Shown: in pieces, positions 1 to 11,061 of the stretch
Layout: every line of letters starts with the position of its first letter
How positions within the stretch are numbered: position 1 is the stretch's first letter
Source: Symsagittifera roscoffensis
Taxonomy: Eukaryota; Xenacoelomorpha; Acoela; Convolutidae
Assembly: GCF_963678635.1 (NCBI RefSeq)
Contig: NC_087063.1
Location: 71,199,617 to 71,259,616 of the forward strand
Reading direction: 5' to 3'
Length of the DNA stretch: 60,000 nucleotides
Program-made: the position numbers and the translations under genes
The notes under the pieces: generated by a model
What the model was told of the DNA's origin: nothing
What the model saw: only the letters and a program-made list of their open reading frames with translations
The model's database searches: none

Positions 1-692
1 TACAACAAATGCCAGACAAGGTATAGGCTACCGACAAGGAGAGAGAAAAATATCAACAAAGACATGCAAGTAATGAAGCAACGGTATGACGCTGTGAACA
101 GCCAGTTAGGGAGTCTGAAGACGAGAATAGACACAATGAGCAGAGACCAGGCTGAGAGTTTATGTGCCATACAGTCCAAAGTGGATGCCATCTTGAGAAA
201 CTCTACATCACAAGACAAGCCGGTAACAGATCGAACGCAAGGGAACAGAGTCGATTTCGTGGAACCACAACGGAACAAGCGGGAGTCAACTCCGTTACCG
301 TTACCCCGGGGTGCAGCGAGCATAGGACCAGGGTAGCAAGACAATTATGAAAAGTAGAACCTCAAATATGACAAATGGTCCAGGGTATTTCACAACGAGC
401 AACAATGTGGGACCTGATGCCATGACGTGGGCCAGCACCTGGGAGATGATGAATAGGACATTGGAAGCGTTCGCTACAAGGAACAGTGACTCGAGTGAAA
501 GAGGAGGTGGCAAATCCAGGAAAACCTTCGAGAAGCCAAAAGAATTGAAGGACGACTCAGATGGATGCATCGACACATGGGTAGAAGTCATGAGACTACA
601 TTTGGAACAAGACAACTTGATTGACGAGAGACAGGTCTGCACAGCGATACTCAGCAAGTTAGAAGGCATGGCGTTAAAATGCGTAGTTGCAA
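1..692 (+). pseudogene. Truncated gag fragment, second copy of the element A gag middle
   Basis: This stretch repeats positions 4474-5164 almost base for base, at an offset of 4473. It encodes part of a retrotransposon Gag: a coiled-coil stretch (64-336) that matches the element B Gag near its LGTLDTKIDA segment, then a capsid-like region (347-690) with the SDGCIDTW motif. It is more intact than the downstream copy, which has a Gly codon changed to TGA near 4975 and a 14-bp duplication near 5054. At about 690 the reading breaks off inside capsid and runs straight into LTR-type sequence, with only AAAG shared at the junction. It is the left edge of a tandem duplication or of a preceding, partly deleted element; the window edge hides which. 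Confidence 0.8.
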
Positions 693-1753
693 AGGTGGAC
701 AACCGAAGTCTCCCAATGGTCCAGCCCCAAAACTCATATCTCAAGATGAAACTTATTCATTTAAAACTCCTCGAGTCAAACTTAATTCCCCAGTTATTCT
801 AGAGTTACTTGTTGAATTAGTTACTCAAATTCTAGAGTGGGCCGGTATGTGAGTATGTGCGAGTCGGTCATATTCGGAAGTTTGACCTTGAGCAATACGA
901 ACAATGTAATTTCGGGGTGAATTGTAATTTAAAAAAAATCGAATTGAGCCTGTCATGCTCAATTTTCTCGCGACAACTGAAAATCTCAGAAATGCAAGAT
1001 CAGAACAACCGAATTTCAATCGCGGGAAATTAATCAAAAAAAGCAGCAGGAAATTGCTATTCGCAATTTCCAGATATAAAAATCACACGAGAGTAGAGCT
1101 GTCCTATCCTGAAATAGGAGACAGAACGATTACGAAACAAGAGAATAATGATTCGACGTGGACCAGAGTGAACCTTCGGTGGAAAGGTGGACAACCGAAG
1201 TCTCCCAATGGTCCAACCCAAAACTTTAGTTTTCAAGTGAAAACTAATTTCCTTTGCTGGAATTTTTTAATAGCAAACTTCTCAAATTACATTTATGCTA
1301 GTTAATTTAGTTACGCCAATTCTCGAGTGTGCTGGTATGTGAGTATCCAATTTAGTTTTCTTGAGTTTTTCTTGAGTGTGTTTTGTAACTGTTATGTTGA
1401 GGTAGGGAGAGTTTTAGGTTGATCCATCTGAAATGGATCAAAGTTCCGTTGTCTAGATAAAAGTAACTATACGGACTGTTCCGACCCTGTTTTTAACGGC
1501 GTTCGCGTATTTTGGGTATTTTGAGACCTAAGTATGGGGACGTTCTTATTTTCTAGAGTGGGGGGGGGGGGTATTTTCGTAGTGGCTTTTAAGCTGTAAC
1601 GAGGGTTTTAGTCTAATGTCGCAAGTGACCCAATTGGCTTTGACCGTTCGAGGTAGAAAAACACAAGACATAGTGTCCCTGACTCTTGAGCCAATGGTTA
1701 TAGGGCCTATTTTTCTTTAACCTCATATGTGACTTAAGTAGGCGACTGTTACA
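693..1753 (+). repeat. Element A 5' LTR, rearranged and 5'-truncated
   Basis: It aligns with the LTR at 21500-22616 and, as reverse complement, with 53398-54671. Shared landmarks are the CTCGCGACAACTGAAAATC stretch (near 965), the GTGGACAACCGAAGTCTCCC stretch, a pentadecamer of G near 1558 and the ending GCGACTGTTACA (1742-1753). The piece 693-850 is a diverged duplicate of 1184-1345, joined to the LTR interior through GAGTATGTG. No U3 or TATA box is present, because the left end is fused to gag. This LTR would therefore lack its own promoter. The 3' boundary rests on the CA end followed by a PBS; the left boundary is a rearrangement junction. Confidence 0.75.
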
Positions 1754-1764
1754 TAGTGTTTTTA

Positions 1765-1779
1765 TGGCGCTCCTGGGTG
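1765..1779 (+). other. Primer-binding site, tRNA-Asn type
   Basis: TGGCGCTCCTGGGTG begins 11 nt after the LTR end. Its reverse complement, CACCCAGGAGCGCCA, ends in CCA, has a G discriminator and a 7-nt acceptor strand, and continues into a T-stem ending. This fits the 3' end of animal tRNA-Asn(GUU), where the T-arm reads GAGCCCACCC. The tRNA assignment rests on recalled tRNA structure. The spacing after the LTR is longer than the usual 0-5 nt. Confidence 0.6.
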
Positions 1780-2864
1780 TTTTTACGACATAATGACTAC
1801 GGAGTCGAACCTACTTGACACAGCCTCGGGCTACATGCCCATTCTAGAGTATCGGTGGTACGGTTAAGCGGGAACGTGTAAACCTTCCGGTCTTACCGTG
1901 ATAGCTTTTTAAGAAGAGGAAGGCACACAGTGGTGTTTGTTTGGTCAATCGACGGACCACTGGGAGACTGGACTGGAACAGGTGAGCAGCCAAGTGGGAA
2001 AGTGGTGCTGGTGAGAGGTGCTGGACAAGCCAAGGAGACAACCAGCACGGAATCAGAACAACCAGAGGGGGACACACAGAGGTGTTCTGGTTGGTCAATC
2101 GGGTATCGTTAGAATCCACATTACATTATAGGAGATAAGTGTAAAATTAGATAAGCGGAACCCCACTGTTTTGAGGAACGTTTTTACTTGAGCAGAGCTT
2201 GGCAACAGGTTCTACGATTTTCTCTCAAAAAGTTTAGCACCCAGCGCTTAAGGTAATTTTCGGCTTAAGAGGGGGGCTAAATAGGGGGGAGGTTAGAAGG
2301 GGGGCTGGTTAGGTTAGAGGTTGGCGGTTGCAAATTGTAAAAAAGGGGACATGTTATAGTAGCTAATCAATCGATCTCGTCGATTTAGTTACCTTATAAT
2401 CTTACACGCGTGAATTACAGAGATAGGGTATCCAAATTTAAGATCGAATTAAGGTAGGTACCCTGGTCGGATCGGTTGGCGGGAACGGAAATAGACATTT
2501 TTTGTAACCCGGAAGGTAAATACCCCATGAGAACGTTAGTATGGGGGAGGAATACGCGTTACAATCAGGTACCACACATTTTTTCTACGATAGCACGACA
2601 TTGGTCACCTTTCTGTTTTTATAATTTTTTCTAACGAACAGGCAATCACAAAACACCTGCGAACAAGTTGGATTTCAACTTGCATCAGATTGATAAAAGG
2701 AAATAAATACAGGGGGGTTAATATATGAAACTTTTGGCCAGTAAGGTTGGGTTTTGGGGAAATTTTTATTCTAGAGCTCAAGTGGTGGTACCAGGGATAG
2801 TGGTTCAAGAGTCCCAACAACGAAGAAGAAGAAATCAGATTGTCCCAACACTAAGAAAGAAGGG
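1780..2864 (+). other. Element A leader, no gene seen
   Basis: About 1.1 kb between the PBS and the minisatellite. Short ORFs occur on both strands (up to about 90 codons) but none resembles anything nearby, and the base composition is AT- and G-run-rich. I read it as untranslated leader. Confidence 0.5.
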
Positions 2865-3535
2865 GTCTTGGGACAGGGTGAAGTGTCCCAACACCTGAGA
2901 GGCGAAGTCCTGGGACAGTACCAAGAAGTCTTGGGACAGCACCGGAAAATCTTGGGACAGTACCGGAAGTTCTTGGGTTAGTACCGAAAAGTCTTTGGAC
3001 AGGAGAGGAAAGTCTTGGTACAGAACAGAAAAGTCTTGGGACAGTGCCGAAAAGTCTTGGGACAGCACCGAAAAGTCTTGGGACAGTACGGAAAAGTCTT
3101 GGGACAGCACCGAAAAGTCTCGGGACAGTACTGAAAAGTCCTGGGTTAATACCAAGAAGTCTTGGGACAGTAAGTGAAAGTCTTGGGACAGTGCCGAAAG
3201 TCTTGGGACAGTACCAAGAAGTCTTGGGACAGTGCGGAAAAGTCTTGGGACAGTACCAGGAAGTCTTGGCACAGGACAGAAACGTCTTGGGACAGTACCA
3301 AAAAGTCTTGGTACAGTACAGAAAAGTATTGGGACAGTGCAGGAAAGTCTTGGGACAGACAGTAACGAGAAATCTTGGGACGGTACAGAAAAGCCTTGGG
3401 ACAGGACGGAAAAGCCTTGGGACGGTACCAGGATGTCTTGGGACGGTTCGAAGTGTCCCGACGTCAGAGCGAAAAGGGTCTTGGGACAGTGCGAGGTATC
3501 CCAACACTTGAGTGATAGGTCCTGGGACAGTGTAA
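2865..3535. repeat. 21-bp minisatellite in the element A leader
   Basis: About 30 tandem copies of a 21-bp unit with core GTCTTGGGACAGTACC, most units 20-22 bp. Early units (2865-2960) and late units (3370-3530) are more diverged than the centre. Because 21 is a multiple of three, several frames on both strands stay open and give artefactual repeat ORFs (for example 3044-3511 + and 2851-3561 -). It lies in the gag leader, where the Drosophila gypsy element has its Su(Hw) insulator array. That analogy is positional only. Confidence 0.95.
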
Positions 3536-3950
3536 AATAACCGAGTACTTAAAGAACACAAAAGACCGGTCAGAAAATTTAAATCAGGAAATACCCACTC
3601 TATTAAGATGACGAATTGAAAGATTTTAACTTAAGAGAATTAGGAATAATTTTCAGACTTTTTATCCTTAGAATAGAATTTTGTAAATATTAATTTTGCA
3701 AATAAAGAAAACTGTAAATAAGAACCATGAGGCGAAGTAGGGTACCAAAAGCAGAAAAAAGAGTTCTAGTGTCAAAGACAAATCATAACTCGTCGCAACG
3801 GACCAAAAAGTAATGAGAAAGAATTTTTCAGTGAGCATGGTCAACACAAGAAGCGCAAAGGAAAGCAAGACGAGAGTAAGCGCTGAGGAGGGACAAACGG
3901 TACTTGTTATAGAAAGTGATCTTGAGACACCGGATTAGAGTGTTGATGAG
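3536..3950 (+). other. Leader between the minisatellite and gag
   Basis: AT-rich sequence with no convincing ORF. It leads into the gag frame, which opens near 3951 without an obvious ATG at that exact point (the first codon there is GTG). Confidence 0.4.
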
Positions 3951-4499
3951 GTGGAAAGGAAAACGACGGTGTCAACACCGATGCCGAATGTGGAAGAACA
4001 AGAAAAGAAGACGATAGAATTCTCGCCGATTGACATTGTAGACGATACAACGAGCAACACGCCGGAAACGATAAAGGATGACTCTCAAACAAAAAGAACG
4101 TCGTTCACAGAAAGGATTGCAATGATGGTCGGAATGAAACCAAGAAAGAAGGAGGAAACAGCACCAACGACCGAGAAAGGCAAGACATTTGGAACGGTTT
4201 CTGCCATATCAACAGAGGACAATCGAGACGATGATCAGGTCGAACTTGTAGCAGCAGCTATCCATGAGGCAACAGTTAGCAATGGGGCAACAGCTAACCA
4301 AAAGAAAACAACTCTTATTGAGCTAGGCGACTTGGTGGCGAAGCTGGAACAAATCGATAAAAAACTGAAGTGCAGTGAAGAGGATCGACAATTGCTAAAA
4401 AAGGAGATCAGATACAATAAGAGCGAGAGCCTGGACCATTGCTTCAATCTGGCGAAGGCAACTGAAGAGAGGCTACAACAAATGCCAGACAAGGTATAG
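3951..4499 (+). pseudogene. gag: Element A Gag, N-terminal part
   Basis: A 182-codon open frame rich in Glu, Lys, Thr and Asp, with a basic patch (PRKKEE around residue 65) and a helical region from about residue 118 (LGDLVAKLEQIDKKLK) that looks like a coiled coil. It sits directly before the capsid and zinc-knuckle region, so it should be the N-terminal portion of Gag. It ends at a TAG at 4497-4499, after which the reading continues in another frame at 4537. The matching part of element B is the pair of ORFs at 45405-47329. No homology outside this family is evident to me. Confidence 0.6.
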
Positions 4500-5597
4500 G
4501 CTACCGACAAGGAGAGAGAAAAATATCAACAAAGACATGCAAGTAATGAAGCAACGGTATGACGCTGTGAACAGCCAGTTAGGGAGTCTGAAGACGAGAA
4601 TAGACACAATGAGCAGAGACCAGGCTGAGAGTTTATGTGCCATACAGTCCAAAGTGGATGCCATCTTGAGAAACTCTACATCACAAGACAAGCCGGTAAC
4701 AGATCGAACGCAAGGGAACAGAGTCGATTTCGTGGAACCACAACGGAACAAGCGGGAGTCAACTCCGTTACCGTTACCCCGGGGTGCAGCGAGCATAGGA
4801 CCAGGGTAGCAAGACAATTATGAAAAGTAGAACCTCAAATATGACAAATGGTCCAGGGTATTTCACAACGAGCAACAATGTGGGACCTGATGCCATGACG
4901 TGGGCCAGCACCTGGGAGATGATGAATAGGACATTGGAAGCGTTCGCTACAAGGAACAGTGACTCGAGTGAAAGATGAGGTGGCAAATCCAGGAAAACCT
5001 TCGAGAAGCCAAAAGAATTGAAGGACGACTCAGATGGATGCATCGACACATGGGGCAAGACACATGGGGCAAGAAGTCATGAGACTACATTTGGAACAAG
5101 ACAACTTGATTGACGAGAGACAGGCCTGCACAGCGATACTCAGCAAGTAAGAAGGCACGGCGTTAAAATGCGTAGTATCAAAGAAGGAAGAGGAACGTGA
5201 TACTGCAGACAAAATCTTCGAGATATTGTTGAACCGATTCGGTTCAGGAAATAAGGGTCACCAAGTTATGATGAAATTCGAAAAAAGAAGACAGAGGGAC
5301 GATGAATCAATCGATCGGTTCCTGGATGATCTTGAGAGCTTGAGAAGAAGGAGTGATCCTGAAGAATCAACAAGTAGAAGGAACTTCAGCCTCGCCTCGA
5401 AATTTATCGATGGGGTTAAAAGTGACGACTTGAGAAAAATGTTGGCAACATACTATACACTGTCGAAAGATAATGCACCGACTCCGGAAGACATGAGGCA
5501 AATCGAGAGAGAGTACATGTTGATTAAACCTAAGAAGTACTCGTATCCAGAGAATAGGAACATGCAAGGGGGGAGTCAACCACAGAGGTCGTCATGA
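4500..5597 (+). pseudogene. gag: Element A Gag, coiled coil and capsid-like region, broken
   Basis: The coiled coil (4537-4809) and capsid-like region (about 4810-5597) form the Gag core. The motif SDGCIDTW (near 5035) and, further on, DKIFEILLNRFG and MMKFEKRRQRDDESIDRF line up with element B at 45540-44973, and the arrangement is that of a retrotransposon Gag/capsid domain. Breaks visible here are a Gly-to-TGA change near 4975, a 14-bp duplication (GCAAGACACATGGG, near 5054), a TAA near 5148 and frame changes. From 5226 the frame is open to a TGA at 5595. Its 5' two thirds are duplicated at 1-692. Confidence 0.75.
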
Positions 5598-6213
5598 TAC
5601 AAGCCTAGGGATGATATGGACAAACGCAGGTTATGCGCAAATTGCGGAACAGCGGATCATCACGTGGCGGATTGCACGACCTACAAGCAAGGCATGAAGA
5701 GTCTGGGATATGCGCCGGATGAGGACATTATGAGCCAGACGGAAGAACATGAGTTCTACAGTGGCCTGATCATCAAGATAGGCGCGAGATGCTTCTTCTG
5801 CAATCAAGAGGGCCACTTCAGGATGGATTGTTCGTTGTTTTGGGAAGCAGTGAAAAACCAAAGTCACCCCAAACACAAGCTAGCGCTGACGCCGGTACAG
5901 AACACGAGGAACAGGCAAGCCGATTTTGACACAAAAACTCAGAGGCACCGAGTGCGGAACTACCGACAAAAACGGTGAAGGCTGTAGCACAAGTCAAAAA
6001 GCCATAAAAGCTGAGACCAGAAATTCTCTGGAGACAAACTATGAGAAAGCACCTGCAGAGGCTATCAACAAAGTGAAACAAGGCCTAGCAACGAAAAAGA
6101 TCGAACAGCGACTAAAACAAGAGGTCGAAAGGCAGAAGTTAAATGAGATATTGTGTAGGCCGGTGCCGGTGCCAGAAGCCGAGATGGGAGCGACAAGGAG
6201 TGCAAAATTGTAA
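5598..6213 (+). pseudogene. gag: Element A nucleocapsid, two CCHC zinc knuckles
   Basis: The frame at 5616-5978 has two perfect C-x2-C-x4-H-x4-C knuckles: CANCGTADHHVADC near 5637 and CFFCNQEGHFRMDC near 5792. Knuckles of this type bind the genomic RNA during packaging. A Trp codon follows the second knuckle (SLFW), where element B has TGA. From 5926 the sequence shifts frame into a charged helical linker (TKKIEQRLKQEVERQKLNE) that matches the element B linker at 44306-44737. Confidence 0.85.
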
Positions 6214-7071
6214 CACACTAAAATTGGTGACAGAAAAACCATTCGGCTTAACAAAAATTGGAGCCAGGATAATGTCGATAATCACGGTGGGCGGCCATGA
6301 AGTGACATGAAATCTGAGTGAACCGAGCGATCAAACGATAATGCACATTGATGTGTACGCAGATTACTTAAGTGCAATAAGTCCGCAGACAACTTCTAGA
6401 GCCTTGAGGGCACTACTCACAAGAGGTGGCAGCAAGTCAGTCCGCGTCAAGCCTATGGTCCACATGAGGTGATGTTAAATATAGATGGAATAAACATCTA
6501 TACGAAGACTATGATAACATTAGACGAAGACTTAGCCGGACAGATCTACGTGGGCAGGGAAGAACTGAAAGTGAGATCGATTGGACACTGTGTCATGTTG
6601 GAAGAGGATGCAATTCATATCGGTACAGAAGCGGACGTATCGGCACACATGCTTGACATAAATGGCAAGCGGACTCAGTTACGCGGGTTACTGGACACGG
6701 GTGCGGTCTTGAGCGTTATACCAATCGAAACCTGGGAGCGAATGGGCTTCAACAAAGACGATTTAATAGACTCGAGAATTCGGCTGTCAGCTGCAAACAA
6801 AGGGGTACTGCGGGTACTAGGTAGGACACCAATAATAGCCCTAAACTTGGGGGAACCCAACCTGTGGATGAGCTTTCTTGTGGTGGAAAAGCTAGACGAG
6901 TCTGACCAATTCTTTTTAGGCAGGGATTTCATTAGAAATTTCGACGTCATATTTGATTTAAACAATGTCATGTTCAAGATTCGGAATCCGGAAAGAAAGT
7001 GCGTAATTAAACCGGTAAATTTGATAATGGCGAATGAAAACAAAGCACCGGTATTCTTGAGTAGAGGGTGA
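6214..7071 (+). pseudogene. pol: Element A aspartic protease
   Basis: The retropepsin active site LLDTGAVLSVIP is at about 6688-6723 and the conserved FLGRDF follows at about 6925, so the domain is complete in the frame 6469-7071. The first ATG in that frame is at 6472, but homology with element B (43512-44339) begins further upstream, in a region here interrupted by stops and shifts. Retropepsins cleave the Gag-Pol polyprotein and act as dimers. The frame ends at TGA (7069-7071), and RT-linker homology continues in another frame just before that stop. Confidence 0.85.
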
Positions 7072-8457
7072 GGCTGAAAGCAAACGAAGCGGCAATTGTA
7101 AGCTTGCGAATGAAAAGTTATAATGAACTAAGTGACGTCAAGGAAGTATGCATCCAAATCCAAATAGTCAAAGTGCTGCTGTTTTAGGAACACCCTTCTC
7201 GATAACCAAGAGCGGTCTCTGCGTCAGAGTCTTGTTGAATACTCTTGATATACCAATCACAATCCAGAGGGGAAGGAAACTGGGATACGCTTTACCTCTG
7301 AAAACTCGATATGAAATGACTGTAATTGTAAAAGAGAATGAAGTTCTTGATTGTCCCAATCACAGGACAAGATTTGTATCATGAGACGATTAAAGAAAAT
7401 AAAAGATTCATCAGGTCTTGTGAAATCACTTAAGTCAGAGACAGACGATGGACTTTTGAGCTGTTCGAATTTTTCAGAAAGACCCACACTAGAGGAAATG
7501 GAAATGGATAAACTGGTTTTACCTGAAATAGAGCACTTGAGGGGCAAGGTAACTGATGAAAAGCTTGAAGCCATCAAGAACGTATTAGAACGGAATGAAG
7601 ACGTTTTTTCGAAACATAAGGCAGACATTGGATGTTGTAATTTTTTTGAACATGAAATAGAGCTTGGAGAGTCGGCGGAGCCGCACATGGAGGGGGCGAG
7701 GCGTATGACCCCACACAAATCGGATGCATGTAGAAAAGAGATAGAGACCTTACTAGAAAAAGATATGATAGAACCATCCAAATCACCGTGGGTGTATGGA
7801 GTGGCGATGGCCAAGAAGAAAGGCGACCAATTGAGGTTTTGTTGTGACTTTCGATACCTGAACTCCGTCACGGTGAAGTATGCCTATCCCATACCTAGAA
7901 TTGATGAGAGCCTTTCAAATTTAGGGGACGCAAAAATTTTTACGACTCTTGGTTTAGGATCAGCTTTTTGGCAGGTTCCTCTGAGGAAGCAAGACAAGGA
8001 TAAAACAGGGTTTACCTGCGAGCTGGGACTGTTTCAATGAAAGAGGACGCCCTTTGGACTTTGTAACGCCACGGCTACGTTTCAACGATTGATGGCACAT
8101 GCATTGATAGGTGTAACGAAGAAATACGGCAACCTGGTAATAAAGTACGTGGATGACGTGGTAATAGCGACACCGACACTAGAGGACCACATCGAGCGAC
8201 TAGACGAGGTGTTTGCCAGCATGAAGAGATCGGGGCTAAAGTGCAAGCCATCAAAATGCGAAATACTCAAGGACTCGATTAAATACCTGGGGAGGATGGT
8301 GGACAGACACGGCATCAGACCAGACCCAGATGCAGTAGAAGCAGTTCTGACCTGGAAATCGCCAAAAACGGAACATCAACAGATGAGCTTCTTGGGTTTT
8401 GCGAACCATTACAGGGAGTTCATTGAGGGCTATGCGGACAAAGTGTACCCGATGTAA
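7072..8457 (+). pseudogene. pol: Element A reverse transcriptase, catalytically broken
   Basis: The polymerase runs from a linker (7072-7350, several frame changes) through fingers and palm. Motifs in order: PSKSPWVYGVAMAKKK, FCCDFRYLN, then motif A, which reads FTTLGLGSAFWQ where element B has FTTLDLGSAFWQ. The catalytic Asp is therefore Gly. Next is an in-frame TGA (8038-8040) at a position that is normally aromatic, then PFGLCNATATFQRLM, the YVDDVV active site near 8145, and the thumb (YLGRMVDRHGI, FLGFANHYREFI). The frame ends in TAA at 8455. RT of this family copies the genomic RNA; this copy should be inactive. Confidence 0.9.
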
Positions 8458-9162
8458 AAACTGATGAGGCTCAAGGGCAAGAAATTCACGTGAAACAATG
8501 CGGCAGAAGAGTCATTCCAGAGAATAAAGAAGGAGTTGTGTGAAGCACCGGTGCTAGGGATGCCAACGGAAAAAGGAATTTACGTGCTGGACACGGATGC
8601 ATCGGTAGTAGCGATTTCTGGCGTTCTCAATCAAGAGCAGGAATGGAATGGGAAGACATTATTGAAACCAATAGCATACGGGAGTAAAGTCTTGAGTGAT
8701 ACGGAAATGAAGTAAGGGGCGCCCAAAGCAGAGATGTTTGCAGTGGTTACCCTTGTCGAAAAATACAGGGCGTAAATAGGCAGCGAGCCATTCAAATTAC
8801 GAGTCGACAACAGGGCACGCAGCTGGTTGAAAACGTACTCAATGGATCAGAGCTACATAGGGAGATGGATAGTTAGCCTGGATGGATACAACATGATAAT
8901 GGAGCATGGGACGAGAGACAAACATCAAAATGCCGATAGCTTGAGTAAGAAGACGGAGTTCTACGAGAGACAGGAACAGAGAGAGGCAGATCGGCCAGAA
9001 ATCAAAGATGGCTTCTCCTTCATGGATAAAGAAACGTATGGTAGTCTTCCACTCACGAGATGGCTCGACAAGTCTGGCAAACCTATAGAAGATCACCCCG
9101 AATTACCAAAGGAACGTCCAGAGAAGACAATTTTGAAAAAACCCAAGGGATACCAATAGAGA
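8458..9162 (+). pseudogene. pol: Element A RNase H
   Basis: Ty3/gypsy-type RNase H with LDTDAS (about 8588), the Glu in PKAEMFAVV, VDNRA, and the terminal HQNADSLSK (about 8927). In-frame stops interrupt it near 8491 (TGA where element B has Trp), 8713 (TAA for Tyr) and 8775 (TAA for Tyr), so only 8827 onward is open. The enzyme removes the RNA strand of the RNA-DNA hybrid during reverse transcription. Its order after RT and before integrase is typical for Ty3/gypsy. Confidence 0.85.
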
Positions 9163-10037
9163 TAATGCTCAAGTCAAAACTTGTGAGGGAGACACTTAAG
9201 GCAAAAGGCTATGATCTCAACCAAGTTGAAACGGGAAGAGCAGAGATAAACGAAGACTTGAGGAGATTACTCGAGAAACTGACAAACGATAAATTCGTGG
9301 TCAAAGAAAAGAGTGAACAGGAACCACAGGTCACGATATTGAGAAGGAATGGTGCGGATGGTAGCGAGGGCTCCTTGAAAGGAAAGAAACCTGATGGAAA
9401 AGAAGTCGTGCAGTCATTGGTTGAGAGAATCCCTGAAGACATACTTGAGCGGACTATGGTCAGGAAAAAGAAGGTGGCATTCAAGGAGGAGGCTGATCAC
9501 CTTGGACTGAGTCAAATATCCAGGTAGTGGCCCATTACAGAGGAAGATGTTGAAGAAGAAAATTTGTCCGGGGAGTGTGAAGAATGGGATGAAGACTCAG
9601 AGAAGAGCAGCGATTACCAAGAGAGTCTATCCATGATATTGGCAGAAGAGATGATGAGGCACCGCGACAGGGAACTACAGACGGATCCCTCCTCGGGAAC
9701 GTACAATTTGGATCCGCAGGAGGTGCGCGGAGGTGAAGAACTTGAGAAAATTGCGGTATCAAGGAAACCGTTTAGGGAGCTATCATGCAACTCGAATGTC
9801 AGAAAAAACCTGGTGCCAGAAGATGACAGGAAGATCTTGAGGATGATAGTTTGCGTCAAACTGAAAGATGACATCCACAGTCCCAGAGAAATGAATGGTC
9901 AAATAATGGCACTGAAGGAACACGTCAAGGCGAAATAAAGGCTGTCGGATCTGATACGAGTCCAAAAGAACCTCTCCAAATGGATCCGGCTGGGAGCCAA
10001 GGAGAAAAGAGACCTGGAAGAAAACAGCTGCAAGATC
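9163..10037 (+). pseudogene. pol: Element A connection region between RNase H and integrase
   Basis: Charged, low-complexity sequence in at least two frames (9060-9527 and 9564-9938). It is rich in Glu, Lys, Asp and Ser and matches the element B segment near 41550-40400 in position and character. It includes the decamer GTCCGGGGAG at 9566-9575. I see no catalytic motif. It is longer than the RNase H-integrase spacer of most Ty3/gypsy elements. Confidence 0.6.
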
Positions 10038-11061
10038 TTGAGCCAGTTCTACAAAGAGAGGAAAGATTTGCTCTATCACGCAGCTGATGGGGTGGTAGCA
10101 TGCAGGAGAAAGGACGAGGAGAAGATACTACACAAGCATAACCTCATCATACTACCACAGTTGTACCAGACGGAGGTGTTATTCAGATCACACGATCAAA
10201 TGGGGCATCAAGGGATAGACAAGGTGCAACATAGAATACTACACAGGTTTGATTGGCCAGGATTAAGAAAGGCCTGCGAGAGATGCGTGAATGCATGTCT
10301 GGCATGTCTACAGGTGAAAGACCCACAGAAGATGAAGTTCCCACTCAAGTCCGTTGAGAGCTCGGAATTCAGCGGAAGCGGTGCCCTGTCAAACAGCCCC
10401 AGCGGAGGAGACTTGTGACCACTTGATAACACGTTGGATATCACGATGTGGTTGTCCGATGACATTTCAATCGGACAACGGGAAAGCCTTCGTGGGTGAC
10501 CTGACAAAAGAATTGATGAAAAGGTCACACATTGCTCAAGCGCACTCAACGACTTACCACCCTCAGACTAACGGGTTAGTGGAGAGACAGAACAGAACGT
10601 TGGTGAACATGCTGAGGGTATATTGCTCGAGATACATGACAGACTGGGATAAATATCTGCCGCAAGTGGTCGGGGCGTACAACAGCACGCAACATTCGAC
10701 AACGGGAATCAGTCCCTTCATGATGTTAACGGGCAGAGAGAGAGAGAGAGCAATGCCCCCAACGTTCTTTTACCAAGAATACGAAGGTAAAACGACGTCG
10801 CCTCAAGCTTATGTGAAGGAAGCGGTCAAGAGACAACAGGAACTAAACGATCTCTGCAGGAGGAACACGGCGCCAGCTCAAATGAGGCAGCGGAGGAAAT
10901 ATGACGAGAAGATACTTCAAGCTAAACCGTATGCCGTGGGCCAATACGTCTGGGTGTTCCAGATTGTTATACCTCCCAAGGTGACGAAAAAATTACTCAA
11001 GAAGTGGCGACGACCGTTCATGAGCACTGAATACACCAGCAGGGACGGTTCTACCGCTTGA
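10038..11061 (+). pseudogene. pol: Element A integrase with core deletion
   Basis: The zinc-binding HHCC region is present (SHDQMGHQG near 10190, then CERC and CLAC near 10275-10310). Compared with element B, about 30 codons are missing just after the FPLKSVESSEF segment, including the first catalytic Asp of the DDE triad. After the deletion the rest of the core continues in another frame (10354 onward): MTFQSDN carries the second Asp and GLVERQNR the Glu. Integrase joins the cDNA ends to host DNA; this copy should be inactive. The remaining C-terminus reaches KKWRRPF, the GPY/F-like module. Confidence 0.9.

Noticed and set aside
301-744. 147-codon reverse ORF opposite gag
   Set aside because: Shadow of the gag frame, repeated in the duplicated copy with breaks; no independent support.
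2835-3561. Long repeat ORFs on both strands (up to 236 codons) across the minisatellite
   Set aside because: The 21-bp period keeps all frames open; the peptides are simple repeats with no start or context, and both strands are equally open.
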